Source of the DNA: Nannobrachium achirus
Taxonomy: Eukaryota > Chordata > Actinopteri > Myctophiformes > Myctophidae
Assembly: GCA_963921795.1 (NCBI GenBank)
Contig: OY997641.1
Coordinates: forward strand, 60,028,675-60,092,674
DNA length: 64,000 bases
Direction of reading: 5' to 3'
Each line of letters begins with the position of its first letter. Position 1 is the first letter of the stretch. A program made the translations under genes and the position numbers. Shown one piece after another: positions 37,212-49,413 of this stretch. The notes beneath the pieces are model-generated. The model made no database searches. It saw nothing but the letters and a program-made list of their open reading frames with translations, and was not told the origin of the DNA.

Positions 37212-38495
37212 CAGGGGCGTCAATTGGGTATGGCAGGGGTATGCAGCTGCCATACCCTGGGTCCAGGTGGGAAAATAAAAGTTGATTTTAAATATAAATC
37301 CATGAATGTCTCTGTGTCTATCTGTTCTGGTTATTATGTTGTTAAATTACAGTAAAATAACTACAAATGCAAAATTTAAGAAAATTGTCACTTTAACAAG
37401 GTATTATAATTATATTCTCCAGACTTGTATTCTCCCCATCTTGACAAAATGGTATATTCCCAGGTTCCGCTGGTCAGCTGCACAGATGCATTATTGTTAA
37501 CTCATCGGGTGCCCACGAGGTGTCTACACGCCAATCTCTTTGATGTCTCTGGAGGCCCAGCCGCAGTGCCCACGACGCGTTTGACGCGTTTTACTGTACT
37601 GTAGTTACTGTACATTGCTACCGCAATGAAGGATCTACCACGGTGATCAAACACCAACCATATGGGAAAAACACTACATTTCCCAAAATGCAGCGCGGTA
37701 CACGTGACCAGCATGTGCCGTCTCCCTGCAGCCACTCACAAGCTTCTTCCTACTCTATCGTCCCTCTATGTATCCTAGTACGTATCATGACGAGTACTAG
37801 TATTTTCCCATGCGGAGTCTCGGCGGAGAAACGTAACATAGCGGATTCTTCTCCTATTCTAGATTTTTCAATCATCATGTTCAATGCGCGGTCCTTTCTA
37901 CCTACCGTGACACAAACGCTGTGGCCCAGGTTTAGTAAAACGTGGTCCTGACTGAAAGAAAACATTATCATAAAAAGAAACAGGATATCCTGGGATTACA
38001 TTTACTCGGATCATGGATACTATTTTCCCAGTAACGCAGAGGTACGTAACATGGCGGATTCCTCTCCTTTTTCAATCACCATATTCAAAACGCGAACCTT
38101 TCTACCGCCCGTGACACACGCTGTGGCGTGTGTGTCACGTAAAAAGCTGTCCTGACTGAAAGAAAAGATCATCGTGAAAATAAACTGTACATACTTGGAT
38201 TACATTTACTCAACGTATTACGGATACTTTTTCTACGACGTGAAGGTACGTAAATGACGTGTTGCCATGGAGACGGTGGGCCCCTGCGAGGGTAACCCTT
38301 GAATCACCGTGGGCACCCGATGTGTTAATTAACTTTAACATGCCAAGTGCAGCTGCCATAGCCAGCCCAAGAAACCATAGAAAAAATAAAATGTACTTCT
38401 TAAGATAAATGTCTGTTGCTAAGGTATGGCAACATGACTGGTGTAGACACCAGTCATGTTGCCATACCTTAGCTTTTTCTGAACTGACGCCACTG
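37212..38495. mobile_element. hAT-type MITE, family G, with nested insertion
   Basis: Ends CAGGGGCGTCAATTGGG and TGAACTGACGCCACTG with exact CTAAACAG duplications (37204-37211 and 38496-38503). A second element is nested at 37503-38322, ends CATCGGGTGCCCACG and CGTGGGCACCCGATG, with near-exact TGTTAACT/TGTTAATT flanks. The inner element holds two diverged repeats of CACGTGACC/GTAACATGGCGGATTC type. Confidence 0.8.
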
Positions 38496-38943
38496 CTAAA
38501 CAGTGGCTCTCAAGCTGTTGAAGCTGTTGATCAAGTGAAGGAAGGAATGCAAGGAAACAGTGTAAAGGAGACACCCTACTTTCAAAAACAAACAAACCAA
38601 CGTCACCATGTCACAAACGCTTTACTCCATGCGATGGGAGATGGGATTCAAACTCCAGGCAGCCATATCGATGCACAGCAGGCCCATTAGCAAACACACC
38701 CCAGGGAAGGAACACACACGTCGTTAAAATGTTATCTATATTTATTTAATAGTGTTTTGTGAAGAAGCACTTGTCAGACTAATGGGGCATAATGAAGTGA
38801 AATAGCAAGTCTCTGATTATTTCTCTGTAAAGCAATAAAGCTTCACTATGGTCTTTGGCTCATTGTATGATGGAGTGTTGAGCTTAAAGTGGATGACACA
38901 CACAGGCACGCACACACACACACACACACACACGCACGCACAC

Positions 38944-38998
<55 letters not shown>

Positions 38999-39008
38999 CG
39001 CACGCACG

Positions 39009-39042
<34 letters not shown>

Positions 39043-41323
39043 CATGCGCATGCACACATACACACGCACGCATGCACACACCAACAAGACATAAAACAGC
39101 ATGACATAAAAAAGGAAATTTCACACTGCCAAGTGAGGAGATTTTAGGATGCATTTAGCATGTTTGTTATGTCCTGGCAACACAGGCAGTGTGAATATTA
39201 CACCCATTAGGAACACAACTCACATACTGAGAACAGCGAAGGCAACAGGAAATTAGATTGTGGGGACACCAAGGGAACGCCTCTCCCAGGCCTGGTTTGA
39301 TTGAGAGCTGAGGGCAGGCATGGGTAACCGCCCGGCTCCACCGGGCACGTCGAGCGCCGCGTCAATGTCAACGCTGGGAACGCTCCCGTTCTAATTAATG
39401 AAGGGTGCTCAAATTCGCCCCGGTTCATTTTTTGACGACGCCCCACGCCGGCAAGACGCTGTCTTCTTGGTGGAGTCCTGGCCTAATGAGGGAAGGGCAT
39501 GCACCTGGGTGGACAAAATGTAAAACTAACAAAGTTGCTGTGTGGACAATGCTTTCTTTCGCATCAGTGTGTTTTGGAGGTTTGTTTGGAGCCAACAAAA
39601 TTGAACTTGTTTTCTTCAGTTCTTTTAATGGGACAGTTCTGTTAATGGAAAACCACGTTGGAAGGTGAAACTGCAGGCAACCTCATTGTCAGCAAACCTG
39701 GGACGGGGGCCGGTGTCCTTACACACACTAAGGAGATGTCAAGCTCTCCTTACAACGTGTTTAGGTCTATATTTGTCAGACTCATCTGCTTGCGTTTTGC
39801 TAAGAGATCTGTTATAGTTTAATACTAATTCATTTGGGAATATTCTTCCTCCATTGACTTGAATGAGAAAATGCTAAAATGAAACTTTTCCCAAATATGG
39901 AGATGACTGACATCATAAACGTCTGACATCATAGACCGCATGAGACAGACACAAATTATGTCCATAGATTGGCTTAATATTGATGAAATCAGGGATTTCC
40001 ATATGTGGGCATAAAAGGGACAAGGACAGATACAGAGATCTCCATATATGGCCATTAATTTATTAGTGAATATTTTCCCCATAGACTTGAATGGGGAGAA
40101 TTCAAATGGTAATTGGGACTCGCGTCACGACAACTACACTTGCAATTTCCCAAAATTGCATTCTTTCTGTTTCTATAGAGTAACAAAGTCATGACATGAC
40201 GTGGAAGTAATTCCTCTATGGAGAATAACAATGAGTCATCTTAAAATCGTCTCATATAAGCATTGTGTGGTCCAAAAATAAACAAACGGTCTCCGCGATA
40301 TTGTCGGGGAGGTGGCTCTGTATGGTTTATGATAGTCAGTCGCTCATATTCGAGACAGTATGTTTCTGGTGAAAATGTAACTAATTTGGCATTTTCTCAC
40401 CAGCAGTTGATTCTTCATATCCATATGAGTCAAACCGCTGAGATCCTTTGTTGTGGGCTCGCCTGAAAAGCGAGAACACTATGTTATCTTCATTATTGCC
40501 AGACCCATGAAATGGGTAGGCCTACATAAGCAAATGTCGGTCTGTCTGTCCGGGTTTTCTATATAAAGGGTATATATGATGATGACATGATGATGACATG
40601 CCTACAAAAGGCATGATGTCATAAATGATGATGACAGACAGGGGGTCTGGCACAACCAGGTTGACCTGGTCTAGTTTATAGAGTTACGCCGCGTGAGTTC
40701 CGTCGCTCGTCGCAGACTGTACAAAGGCAGGGCCCTTAGCCAATGAGGTGCAATTGAGGTGTGGAATGTCTGGGAGTGGTGTTAGCTGGAGTATTGGTTG
40801 AGCTTCACATGACAGTTAGCACGCTGCAGAGTATAGTCACGAGTGAGCCCACACTGTTTCGTAGGAACAGTATCTCTAGTTTATGTTTGGAACACGGTTC
40901 TTATATGATGTGATATGAAAAAAGGTCTGGGAATTCAGAATGGGGGGAAAATCTAACCTTGGTTCGAAGTGAAGCGGTGAATTTTCATTCCAAGTGTTCT
41001 AGAGCTATGAAATCTGTGTTCTAGATCTATACATTCTGTGTTCTAGATGTATACTTTCCGTGTGTTTTAGTTCTATATTTTTATGAATTCTTAATGAATG
41101 AATGATTTTGCCTGGAGGGCCAAATTGTCATGTGAAGCTTGACCAATCCCCAATACTGCATGCACGGTCATTGCACTAACATGACACGGACACGGGACTC
41201 CTTGGAAGCCTATGGGACAAACAATACGGGACAGACAAAGCCACTCCTTGGAAGCGGCTTTCACCGCTTCAAAAAACGGGAACCAGGTAGGACGTGTAAA
41301 TGACGTCAAACTTCACTGCTCTA
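38495..41323. other. Spacer downstream of lrrc3c
   Basis: (CA)n tract with GCAC interruptions at 38895-39070. A short stretch with the TCCATATATGG/GGGCATAAAAGGG motif at 39990-40050. TGATGATGACA repeats at about 40580-40635. No exon or RNA gene was recognised. Confidence 0.45.
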
Positions 41324-44300
41324 TTAAACCTGCCCAGAGGGTAGCGACTTCAGGTGGTCCACGTGACGCCGTGCGTCCTCTCGGTTGGCGTGCACATAGT
41401 AGAGCAGGTAGGCGATGACCATGGAGAACCAGAGGAACATGGTGACCAGCATGGCCACGTCGGTGGTCCTCCTCAGTGAAAGGCACAGGTCCCAGTCCTC
41501 GGCCAGCAGCACCAACGGCTTTCCCACTGCCCCTGAGAACAGGGGATCAGACCAAGGGATTAGATCAGGGGTCTTCAACGTTTTCAGGCCGAGGGCCCCT
41601 TAGCTGAGAGAGAGAAAGACCAAGCAGGGACACCCTCTACATATCTATACTATAATTTTGCGAATGTCTGAGTGAGTGAGTGAGTGAGTGAGTGTCTGTC
41701 TGTCTGTCTGAAACAGCGTTTCTCCTCAGTGGCTGGAGCAATTGATCTGAAATCGCATCACCATTAGCCACTAACCCTAACCGAAGTTCTGTTCAGATTC
41801 ACTACACCTTCGTTCTGTTCGGGTCATTTTGACCCGGGGGGTATTTGGTTTAAAAAAAACAACACTAATATAAATGTTAACTTAACAAATCATCATGGTA
41901 CATTGACTTTGACTCAATACCAAACAATTCATATGATATATATGGTAAATGTTTGCATTCTTGCTTTGCTATATCACATTAAACACTGAAAGAGCTAGGC
42001 GTTTTTAATGATTTCGCTGAAATTCATGTAAAAAAACTACTTTATTTAATACTGGGCAATATTGCTCATGCTTATAGGACAAAATTAAAATCAGACAATA
42101 TTTTTATGAACAACATGCCCATTAATTGAATACTTGTGGTTCAACAGGACATCATTCTCACATAGAGCTGAACACACATGTGAACACACATGAACATCAC
42201 ATATGAATATACACTTGAAAGTATACACTAAGACAGAGGTTTTCAAACACTTTGGTCTCAGGGCACCCCTGTAAACATCATTTTCATCCACAGCACCCCT
42301 GAAATACAGTGTTACTTTACAGCACCTTATGTTTATGTAAAATAATGTAAAATTTGCCCTAAGATACAATACAGTCACAAGGAAAACTTCAGATAAGTGA
42401 GGGGTGAGGGGTGAGGAGGGGAGGGGTGAGGGGTGAGGGGTGAGGAGGAGAGGGGGTGAGGAGGGGAGGGTGAGGAGGAGAGGGGGTGAAGGGTGTGGGG
42501 GGGTGAGGGCGATAGGAGGGGGAGGGGGGGAAGGAGGTGACTGTGTGTCTGTGTTAGTATACATGCTTTCTTTTATTTCTGTGCATCTGGGGTGGCGGGG
42601 GGGGGGGGGGGGGGTGGGAGGGAGTTGGGGGGTTGGGTTGGGGGGTTTGGAGGGGAGGGGGTAAGGGCGAGGTGAGGAGGGTTGGAGGGGTGGAAGGGGT
42701 TAGGGGGTGATTGTGTATCTGTGTTTGTACATGATTCCTTGCATTTCTGTGCATCAGGGGTTAAGTGTGGGGAGGGGGGGTGTGGAAAGGGGGGGGGGGG
42801 GGTTCGGAATGGGGCTTCGGAAGGGGGGTGTTAGAAGTGGGGGTGACAAGTGGGGGTGACTGTGTGTCTCTGTTTTGGCATAATACTGTGTATTTCTGTG
42901 CATCTGTGCTTCCGGGTCAAAATGACCCGAACAGCACTTAAGGTTCAAAAAATATGAGGGGGGTGTAGCATGGGTGTAGTGCAAAAATATTTTTTTTACA
43001 TGTTCATCTCAGAAGAATCTTTAAGGCCAGTGAGTTTCAGGTGGAAACAATTTAAACTTCTACCTTTTTTTTCCAAATGAAAATGCAAAACGGGTCAAAA
43101 TGACCCGAACAGCACTTAAGGGTTAAACGAAACGGGTATTTCTTACATTGATGCTCCTACATATTATCATGCAAGCACCAGTTAAAGTTACTTTCCATCC
43201 CTCATATACTGTATGCACAGTGCACATCCCATAACCCACACACTGCACATCATTTTGGAGCTCATATCTTTGAACGGGTAAGGGCTAGTTGTATAAAATG
43301 CATGATGCAGATTTTCATCAATCTCATAGATACCGTAGATTCATAGGCTTGTTTGACAGCAGTAACTTGACCTTTCACTCTGTACTTGGTCTGCTCTTTT
43401 TCCTCTCTACACCAAACCTATTTGCCGAAAATAGCTGATCTACAAGCTCTCAACGCCTCGCAGCGCCTCGCAGGCGTCCTGAACAGGGTGGAGATAGAGT
43501 GTGCCAAAGTTGGTCTCAGGCTAAACGCTAAGAAAACTGAGGTTATCACCTATAACCTACCTGATCACTCACCTCTGACAACAACAGAAGGAGCTGTGTT
43601 GAAGGAAGTCAAGGACTTCAAGTACCTGGGCGCATGGGTCGACTCAACTGAGAAAGACCTTAAAGTAAGGAAGGCACTCGCTTGGAGGGCCCTGAACGGC
43701 ATGAACAGTGTATGGAACTCTAACCTCCCCCGCCAAATCAAACTTAGCTTCTTCTTTGCAACGGTGGAGTCTGTTCTCCTCTATGGCAGTGAATGCTGGA
43801 CCCTGAAGCCAACCCTGCAGAAGTCTCTAGACGGGTGCTACACTAGAATGTTGCGTGCAGTACTCAACATCAACAGGAGTGCACATGTTACAAACGAGAG
43901 CCTGTATGAGGGAATACCAAAGGTAAGCGAGAAAATTGCCACCAGAAGAATGAGACTAGCAGGACACTGCCAAAGACACCAGGAGCTTCCAGCCAGCAAA
44001 TTGGTACTGTGGGAGCCAACACACGGGCACCGGCCGCGAGGACGTCCCACAAAAACATACGTGGACATACTCAAGGAAGACGTAGGGACACAGAACACCA
44101 ATGAGCTGGCCAGATGTATGGAGAACCGAGATGACTGGAAACAACGATGGAGGGCTCGTCTGAGGACGACCTAGATAGATAGATAGATAGATCATTGCTG
44201 CCAGGCAGACACCTTGTATCTCTGTATTTAAACTAGTTTTATGTTTTGTAATGTAATGCTCTACTTTCATCATACACACAATATCATTGAAAATAGCACA

Positions 44301-44613
44301 TAGGCTATAGTCAATGTGTGTTGTCTGCTATTTTCACAATAGAAAACCAAGTCATGTATTATTAGTACTTTTCTTTTAGATGTAAAGGAAAACGAAGCCT
44401 ATCCTTACCTCCCCCTGACCTTTCTATTGTACATACCATTTATTTTGTATTGTTTTACCTTTTTTTACTTTTTATTTGTCTGTCATTCTATGTTATACAA
44501 GTTAAAAAAGGACCCAAATTCAAAAAAGCTCAATGCTTTCTTTTCCTTTAGTTGACCGTGTACCAGCTCGGTACTGTCATGAAACATTTCCTATGAAAAC
44601 TTCTAATCAAGTC

Positions 44614-44672
<59 letters not shown>

Positions 44673-46130
44673 CATGTACCGCCAACTTTATTGTAGTTTG
44701 GTTAACATTGAGACAGACATACAATTTATGGATTTGTAGCTTTAAATGCTTTCTTCTGTTTTTACTTCTAAGGATTGATAATTTACCCAGATCAGGAAGG
44801 TCAGAGGTCAGGCAGATGACCTCGGCCAGTGAGGAGGGGTCCAAATCCAACTGGGGCATCGATAACTGGCAGGGAGAGAGTGACATTTTGACGTCATTAC
44901 ATCTATCTATAAATGCGAGAAATCTCTGTCTGTCTGCGTGTGTGTCTGTCTGTAATCCGCGTATCTCAAGAACCGTTCGTCCCACCGGCTTCAGATTCGG
45001 CACGCGCGTTCCCCGCCGCGGCACGGAGTGCAGTGCCGGGTCTCGACCCGACCCGACGCGCGGTTTTCCCGAACCGGCGAGAAACGTTCGGAATCTCCTT
45101 ATGCGGGGTTGATTGTTGACATCAGGCTGTTCCGGAGGAAATTGGCGAAAGCTCTGACTCATTGTGACATCACTTCATAAAAGGCTCTGACATCACGTAC
45201 GCCACATGAGTCAACAAAAAATCTCTGTGAGTGTGTATGTATGTATGTAATCCGCGTATCTCGAGAACCGTTCGTCCCACGGGCACGCGCGTTCTCCATA
45301 TGGGCATAAAATGAATGCCCCCATATGAGAATCGTTCGTCCCACGGGCACGCGCGTTCTCCATATATGGGCATAAAATGAATGCCCCCATATATGGGCAT
45401 AAAATGGATAAAGGGACACAGACAGACAGATTCAGAGATCTCCATATATGGGCGTGAAATGGACGCAAATAGACAGATATCTCCATATATGGGCATATAT
45501 GGGCATAAAATGGACCCAGAACTATATGGACGCAAATGGCATATATGGGCATAAAATTTACGCAGAATCAAAAAGATCTCCATATACGGGCATAAAGGGA
45601 CACAGACAGACACACAGACAGACGGATACAGAGATCTCCATAAATGGGCATAAAATGGACGCAAATGGCATATATGGGCATAAAATTTACGCAGAATCAC
45701 AAAGATCTCCATATACGGGCATAAAGGGACACAGACAGACAGATTCAGAGATCTCCATATATGGGCGTGAAATGGACGCAAATAGACAGATATCTCCATA
45801 TATGGGCATATATGGGCATAAAATGGACCCAGAACTATATCTGCAGTGATCTCCATATATGGACATAAAATGGACGCTGACAGACAGACAGATAACAGAT
45901 ATCTCCATATATGGGCATAAATGGACACAGGCAAACAGATGGTCAAAACGGGTCCTATGACAACAGGTATAATGGGGTTTGCATTAAAGGGCGGGGCATT
46001 CATTCCCTATTTACATTGTTCCGAGTTGGCCAGGTCGCCGACTAGACGCTGGGCCGCCCGAAGGGCGGCCCAGCTTCTAGTGTTGTATAAAGACAGATGT
46101 ACATAATTATACAGCAGATGTCATTGCCTA

Positions 46131-46194
<64 letters not shown>

Positions 46195-47829
46195 CACACA
46201 CACACACACAGAGTCACACACACTTGCAGTTTGCAGTCACAGTGCCAGGGGTTGTGCGTGAGGTTGGCATGTGCCCTCAGTCCCCCCACTGCAGCCGGGT
46301 CCAGCGTAGAGAGCTGATTGGACGACAGGTCCAGGAAGCGCAGCGAGGACGCCAGGCCTCGGAAACATCCGGCCTCTAGCACGGCGAGCTGGACAGATAC
46401 GACGAAGGGCGTGAATGAAAAACAACAATCTGCGTGATGATGTCGATCACAAGTGAGATTTCATGTCCAAAATGAACTGGCACCCTGAATCCAGTTCAGT
46501 CAGACAACTCATACAATACAGATTGATGCTCTGCACATTAGCGGACAACTATCTAAGAGCAGATCCGGGGCATCAATTGGGTATGGCAGGGGTATGCAGC
46601 TGCCATACCCTGGGCCCAGGGGGAAAAATAAGTTACTTTTAAATATAAATCCATGAATGTCTCTTTGTCTATCTGTGCTGGTTATTGTGCTGTTAAATTA
46701 CAGTAAACATAACTACAAATGCAAAATTTAACAAAATGGTCACTTTAACATGGTATTATAATAATATTCTCCACACTTTTATTCTCCCCATCTTGACAAA
46801 ATGGTATATTACCAGGTTCCGCAGGTCAGCTAAACAGGTGCAATTCATTGTTAATTGTGGCAAAATGTACTTAAAATAAATGTATCATGCCTGTTGCTAA
46901 GGTATGGCAACATGACTGGTGTCTTGCACGCTTTTGAAGGCGCGCGTGCAAGACACCAGTCATGTTGCCATACCTTAGCTTTTTCTGAACTGTCGCCACT
47001 GGAGCAGATTGATACCCCAAGGGGATATGGAACCCTTAGGCCGGAATTACACATTAAGCAAGACACCAGTCATGTTGCCATACCTTAGATACATTTATTT
47101 GTACATTTAATTTTACCCCTAGTTTCTACAGTTTCTTGGGCTGTATATGGCAGCCTGGAACGGTTGTTCAAGTGGGGAGAATACAAGTGTGGAGAATATA
47201 ATTATAATACCTTGTTAAAGTGACCATTTTGTAAAGTTTTTCATTTGTAGTTGTTTTACTGTAATTTAACAACATAATAACCAGCTCAGATAGACAAAGA
47301 AACATCAATGGATTTATATTTAAAAATAACTTTTATTTTCCCCCCTTGACCCAGGGTATGGTAGCTGCATACCCCTGCCATACCCAATTGACGCCCCTGG
47401 CAGGCGGCACTGCCAGGCTGCCGGAGGAAAGTGCAATGACCATCGATTTTCTCAGCTGCTTGAGACAACACATGCAACACATCCAGAGGTGTCGCACCAA
47501 ATTCTGGGCCCTGGGTACAAGGATTCACTGCACCCATCATGCGTGTAAACCTCTCAAGTATATCTGCCTGAACTAGCTCCCAGGCCATACACATCCTTTC
47601 AGTCATCAGTGATACAGAACTGGATTTGTGTGCCACGGGAACCATTTTCTTTCATGTGCGCACCTGGTTGTGTGACAAGTGCAGTTCAGAGAGCAGAGGG
47701 AGTCCAGAGAACGAGTCCCCAGACAGAGAACTCAGCAGGTTGTGATCCAGGTACAGACGCTTCGTCTGGCTGGGAAGCTCAGCAGGAATCTGAGGAACCA
47801 GGCTCACACACGCACGCACGCGCGCACGC

Positions 47830-47913
<84 letters not shown>

Positions 47914-49413
47914 GATGGAAGACCGTTAACTTATTGTCCAGATCCTTAAAGGGGAAGACCACCCATTTTCAATATTGAGGAGTTGTGCGGAAATAAAATA
48001 AAAGGTTACCCCTCTTCTGTGTTGCCTAGAACTGGAGGATTGATTTTGGGGTTTGTATTGTAAAGTACAATGTTTGATGTCATCAAGTTGTAATTTGCAA
48101 TGCAAAACCCAAAATCAATCCTCCAGTTCTAGGCAACACAGAAGAGGGGGAACTTTTTATTTATTTCCACACAACTCCTCTAAGGTATATTAATGACATA
48201 GTTCAATATTGAAAATGGGTGGTCTTCCCCTTTAACCATGGGGTTTCCTTTTTAGTGAGAGTAGGTTGGCCATCCCTTGCTGAGAGAAGAACCAGGCACT
48301 GGTACCAGTTTATTTCTAAGGCTATCGATGGGAAGTTACCACCCTATATCACTCTACTACTTGACTGGAAAAACATAACTTGCCACACTTGAGGTTCCAC
48401 CTGTTCAGTTCGAACTATAGGTAAATCAGATTTGCTTTGCTTTGATGCTCTTGTTTCATGGAGCACTCTACATGCATGCTAAAAATCAATGCTCCAATAT
48501 CCTATGGTCAATTTAATAACATGCTCTTAAATCTCCCTACCTCAGTATGCAATTGTTTTTAACCTACTAATTCTCTATGAGAACAATTGTATTTCTTGTT
48601 GTTGTTGTATATTTGTATATGTCTTAATTGTTGATCTTTGTGTGTGTAATCTCGTCAGCATTGCATTGGTGTTTGTGTCACATTAATTAATAAACACACG
48701 CACGGAGCACATGCAAAAAAGCAGTCCATCTGTAACCAGGTGTGGTTATTTCATTAAAACCATTGTTGGAAAATGGAAATAAGGAATTTAATTTCTTCAT
48801 TCTATGTGTACTGTGCAGTGTGCATGCATGGATATGCTATTCATTATCTGGGTTATGCCGGCAGTGGAACTAAAGCAGAAAAAAAAAAACATTACTAATA
48901 TCGTGAGTAATATCAATATCGAGGTATTCAACGACGTTAGCGAATATCGAAGCTTTTCCCTAACATTTGCTCAGTCTTATTTGTAATCAAGTATCACCGT
49001 CGGCCCTCCCCCGAACACGGGCCAATTGTGTTGGCATAGACGCCCGACAAAGCCGGATGCACCACAGTTGATTGGAACCCACAACCTCTGTGGTGGCGTC
49101 TCACCTGTGTCAAGCCCAGTCCACTGCAGCGGACAGTCAGCCCTCCATCCATTGATAAGGAGTGGAAACAGCCATTAGCATCCTTGGTTACATCGCTGCC
49201 ACCTCCATGGTGCCAAAGGGCAGAACTTGATGATGATGATGATGATGACGACGACGACAACGACAACGACGACGACGACGACGACGCTGACGACGGCGAT
49301 GATGATGATGATGATGCCATTGCCAGGCCAGACAGCAGAAGAAACAGAAGCAGAATCCTCAGGAAGTGCGCCACAAAGGAGACAAGCATCCCCTGCATCA
49401 CATGGTGAGGCAT
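41324..49413 (-). CDS. lrrc3c: LRRC3-family leucine-rich repeat membrane protein
   Basis: Five coding exons in transcription order: 49105-49413, 47664-47789, 46224-46388, 44787-44865 and 41324-41532; phases close and give 295 residues. Start chosen at 49413, the first ATG before the hydrophobic leader (LRILLLFLLLSGLAMA). A serine-rich tract of about 35 residues follows, then a short LRR N-cap with two cysteines. LRRs: LPSQTKRLYLDHNLLSSL, LPLLSELHLSHNQL and LRFLDLSSNQLSTLD. The C-cap has NPWHCDC with later VIC and DLC cysteines. A single membrane span (VAMLVTMFLWFSMVIAYLLY, about residues 252-272) is followed by the family-specific tail HANREDARRHVDHLKSLPS. It is a type I membrane protein of unknown ligand. 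The choice of the C paralogue rests on position: upstream of psmd3 on the same strand, as LRRC3C is in mammals. Confidence 0.88.
41565..43470. repeat. Composite repeats in lrrc3c intron 4
   Basis: A family-A MITE end at 41565-41640 (GGGGTCTTCAACGTTTTCAG). Then comes the same Helitron-like 5' end as at 30.97 kb (ATCTATACTATAATTTTGCG with GAGT repeats at about 41668-41692). A block at 41815-43130 interrupts it, bounded by GGGTCATTTTGACCCG-type palindromes. The 3' part follows at 43130-43290 (TTGAACGGGTAAGGGCTAGT). 43310-43470 is another family-A fragment with half a hairpin module. Confidence 0.5.
42395..42850. repeat. G-rich minisatellite
   Basis: Repeats of GAGGGGTGAGGGGT, GGAGGGG and runs of 12-18 G alternate with two spacers that share CTGTGTTTGTAC/CTGTGTTAGTAC and TTTCTGTGCATC. 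Many runs of three or more G occur close together on one strand. Confidence 0.85.
43471..44174 (+). pseudogene. LINE reverse transcriptase C-terminal fragment
   Basis: An open reading joins a MITE relic and continues AGVLNRVEIECAKVGLRLNA, FKYLGAWVDS, FFFATVESVLLYGSECWTL, IATRRMRLAGHCQRH and ending before TTT* at 44174. This is the thumb/connection part of a non-LTR retrotransposon reverse transcriptase downstream of the catalytic YADD, which is missing: a 5'-truncated copy. It ends with a (TAGA)n run directly after the stop, as many LINE 3' ends do. The open frame is intact over about 235 codons, suggesting recent insertion. Clade not determined. Confidence 0.8.
44616..44672. repeat. (CAAT)n microsatellite
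   Basis: About 14 CAAT units in lrrc3c intron 4, near the donor of exon 4. Confidence 0.95.
44902..46080. mobile_element. Non-autonomous Helitron
   Basis: The 5' end is A|TCTATCTATAAATGCGAG. The 3' end has an 11-bp GC-rich hairpin (CTGGGCCGCCC, loop GAA, 46049-46073) followed three bases later by CTAG|T. The TC start, a hairpin close to CTRR and insertion between A and T are the Helitron hallmarks. The interior has an untranslated block with ATCTCAAGAACCGTTCGTCC and a long array of CTCCATATATGGGC/ATAAAATGGACGC units (about 45280-45930). No Rep/helicase reading. It sits in lrrc3c intron 3. Confidence 0.75.
46133..46217. repeat. (CA)n microsatellite
   Basis: About 38 CA units with two GAGT interruptions; it stops a few bases from the splice donor of lrrc3c exon 3. 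Confidence 0.95.
46567..47399. mobile_element. Two family-G MITEs in head-to-head inversion
   Basis: 46567-47001 runs from GGGGCATCAATTGGGTATGG to TGTCGCCACTGG. 47047-47399 is the reverse, ending CCATACCCAATTGACGCCCCTGG. Each contains the ATGGTCACTTTAACA/TTAAAGTGACCAT block. The inner palindrome of the first copy has gained GTCTTGCACGC/GCGTGCAAGAC arms. They lie in lrrc3c intron 2. Confidence 0.75.
47808..47911. repeat. (GCAC)n(CA)n microsatellite
   Basis: Begins close to the splice acceptor of lrrc3c exon 2. Confidence 0.95.
47946..48235. mobile_element. piggyBac-type MITE (TTAA target)
   Basis: A nearly perfect hairpin: AGGGGAAGACCACCCATTTT at the left (from 47950) mirrored by AAAATGGGTGGTCTTCCCCT at the right (to 48231), with arms of about 130 bp including GAACTGGAGGATTGATTTTG. 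TTAA flanks both ends (47946-47949 and 48232-48235), the target of piggyBac elements. Lrrc3c intron 1. Confidence 0.75.

Noticed and set aside
38817..39154. Cys/Val or His/Thr-rich open frames
   Set aside because: Translations of a (CA)n microsatellite; the same applies at 10.2, 46.2, 47.9 and 53.4 kb.
44659..46003. Long minus-strand open frame with repeated CPYMEIS-like units (up to 277 residues)
   Set aside because: It is the translated CCATATATGGGC array of the Helitron; the unit lacks a start or family similarity and partly overlaps lrrc3c exon 4 in another context.
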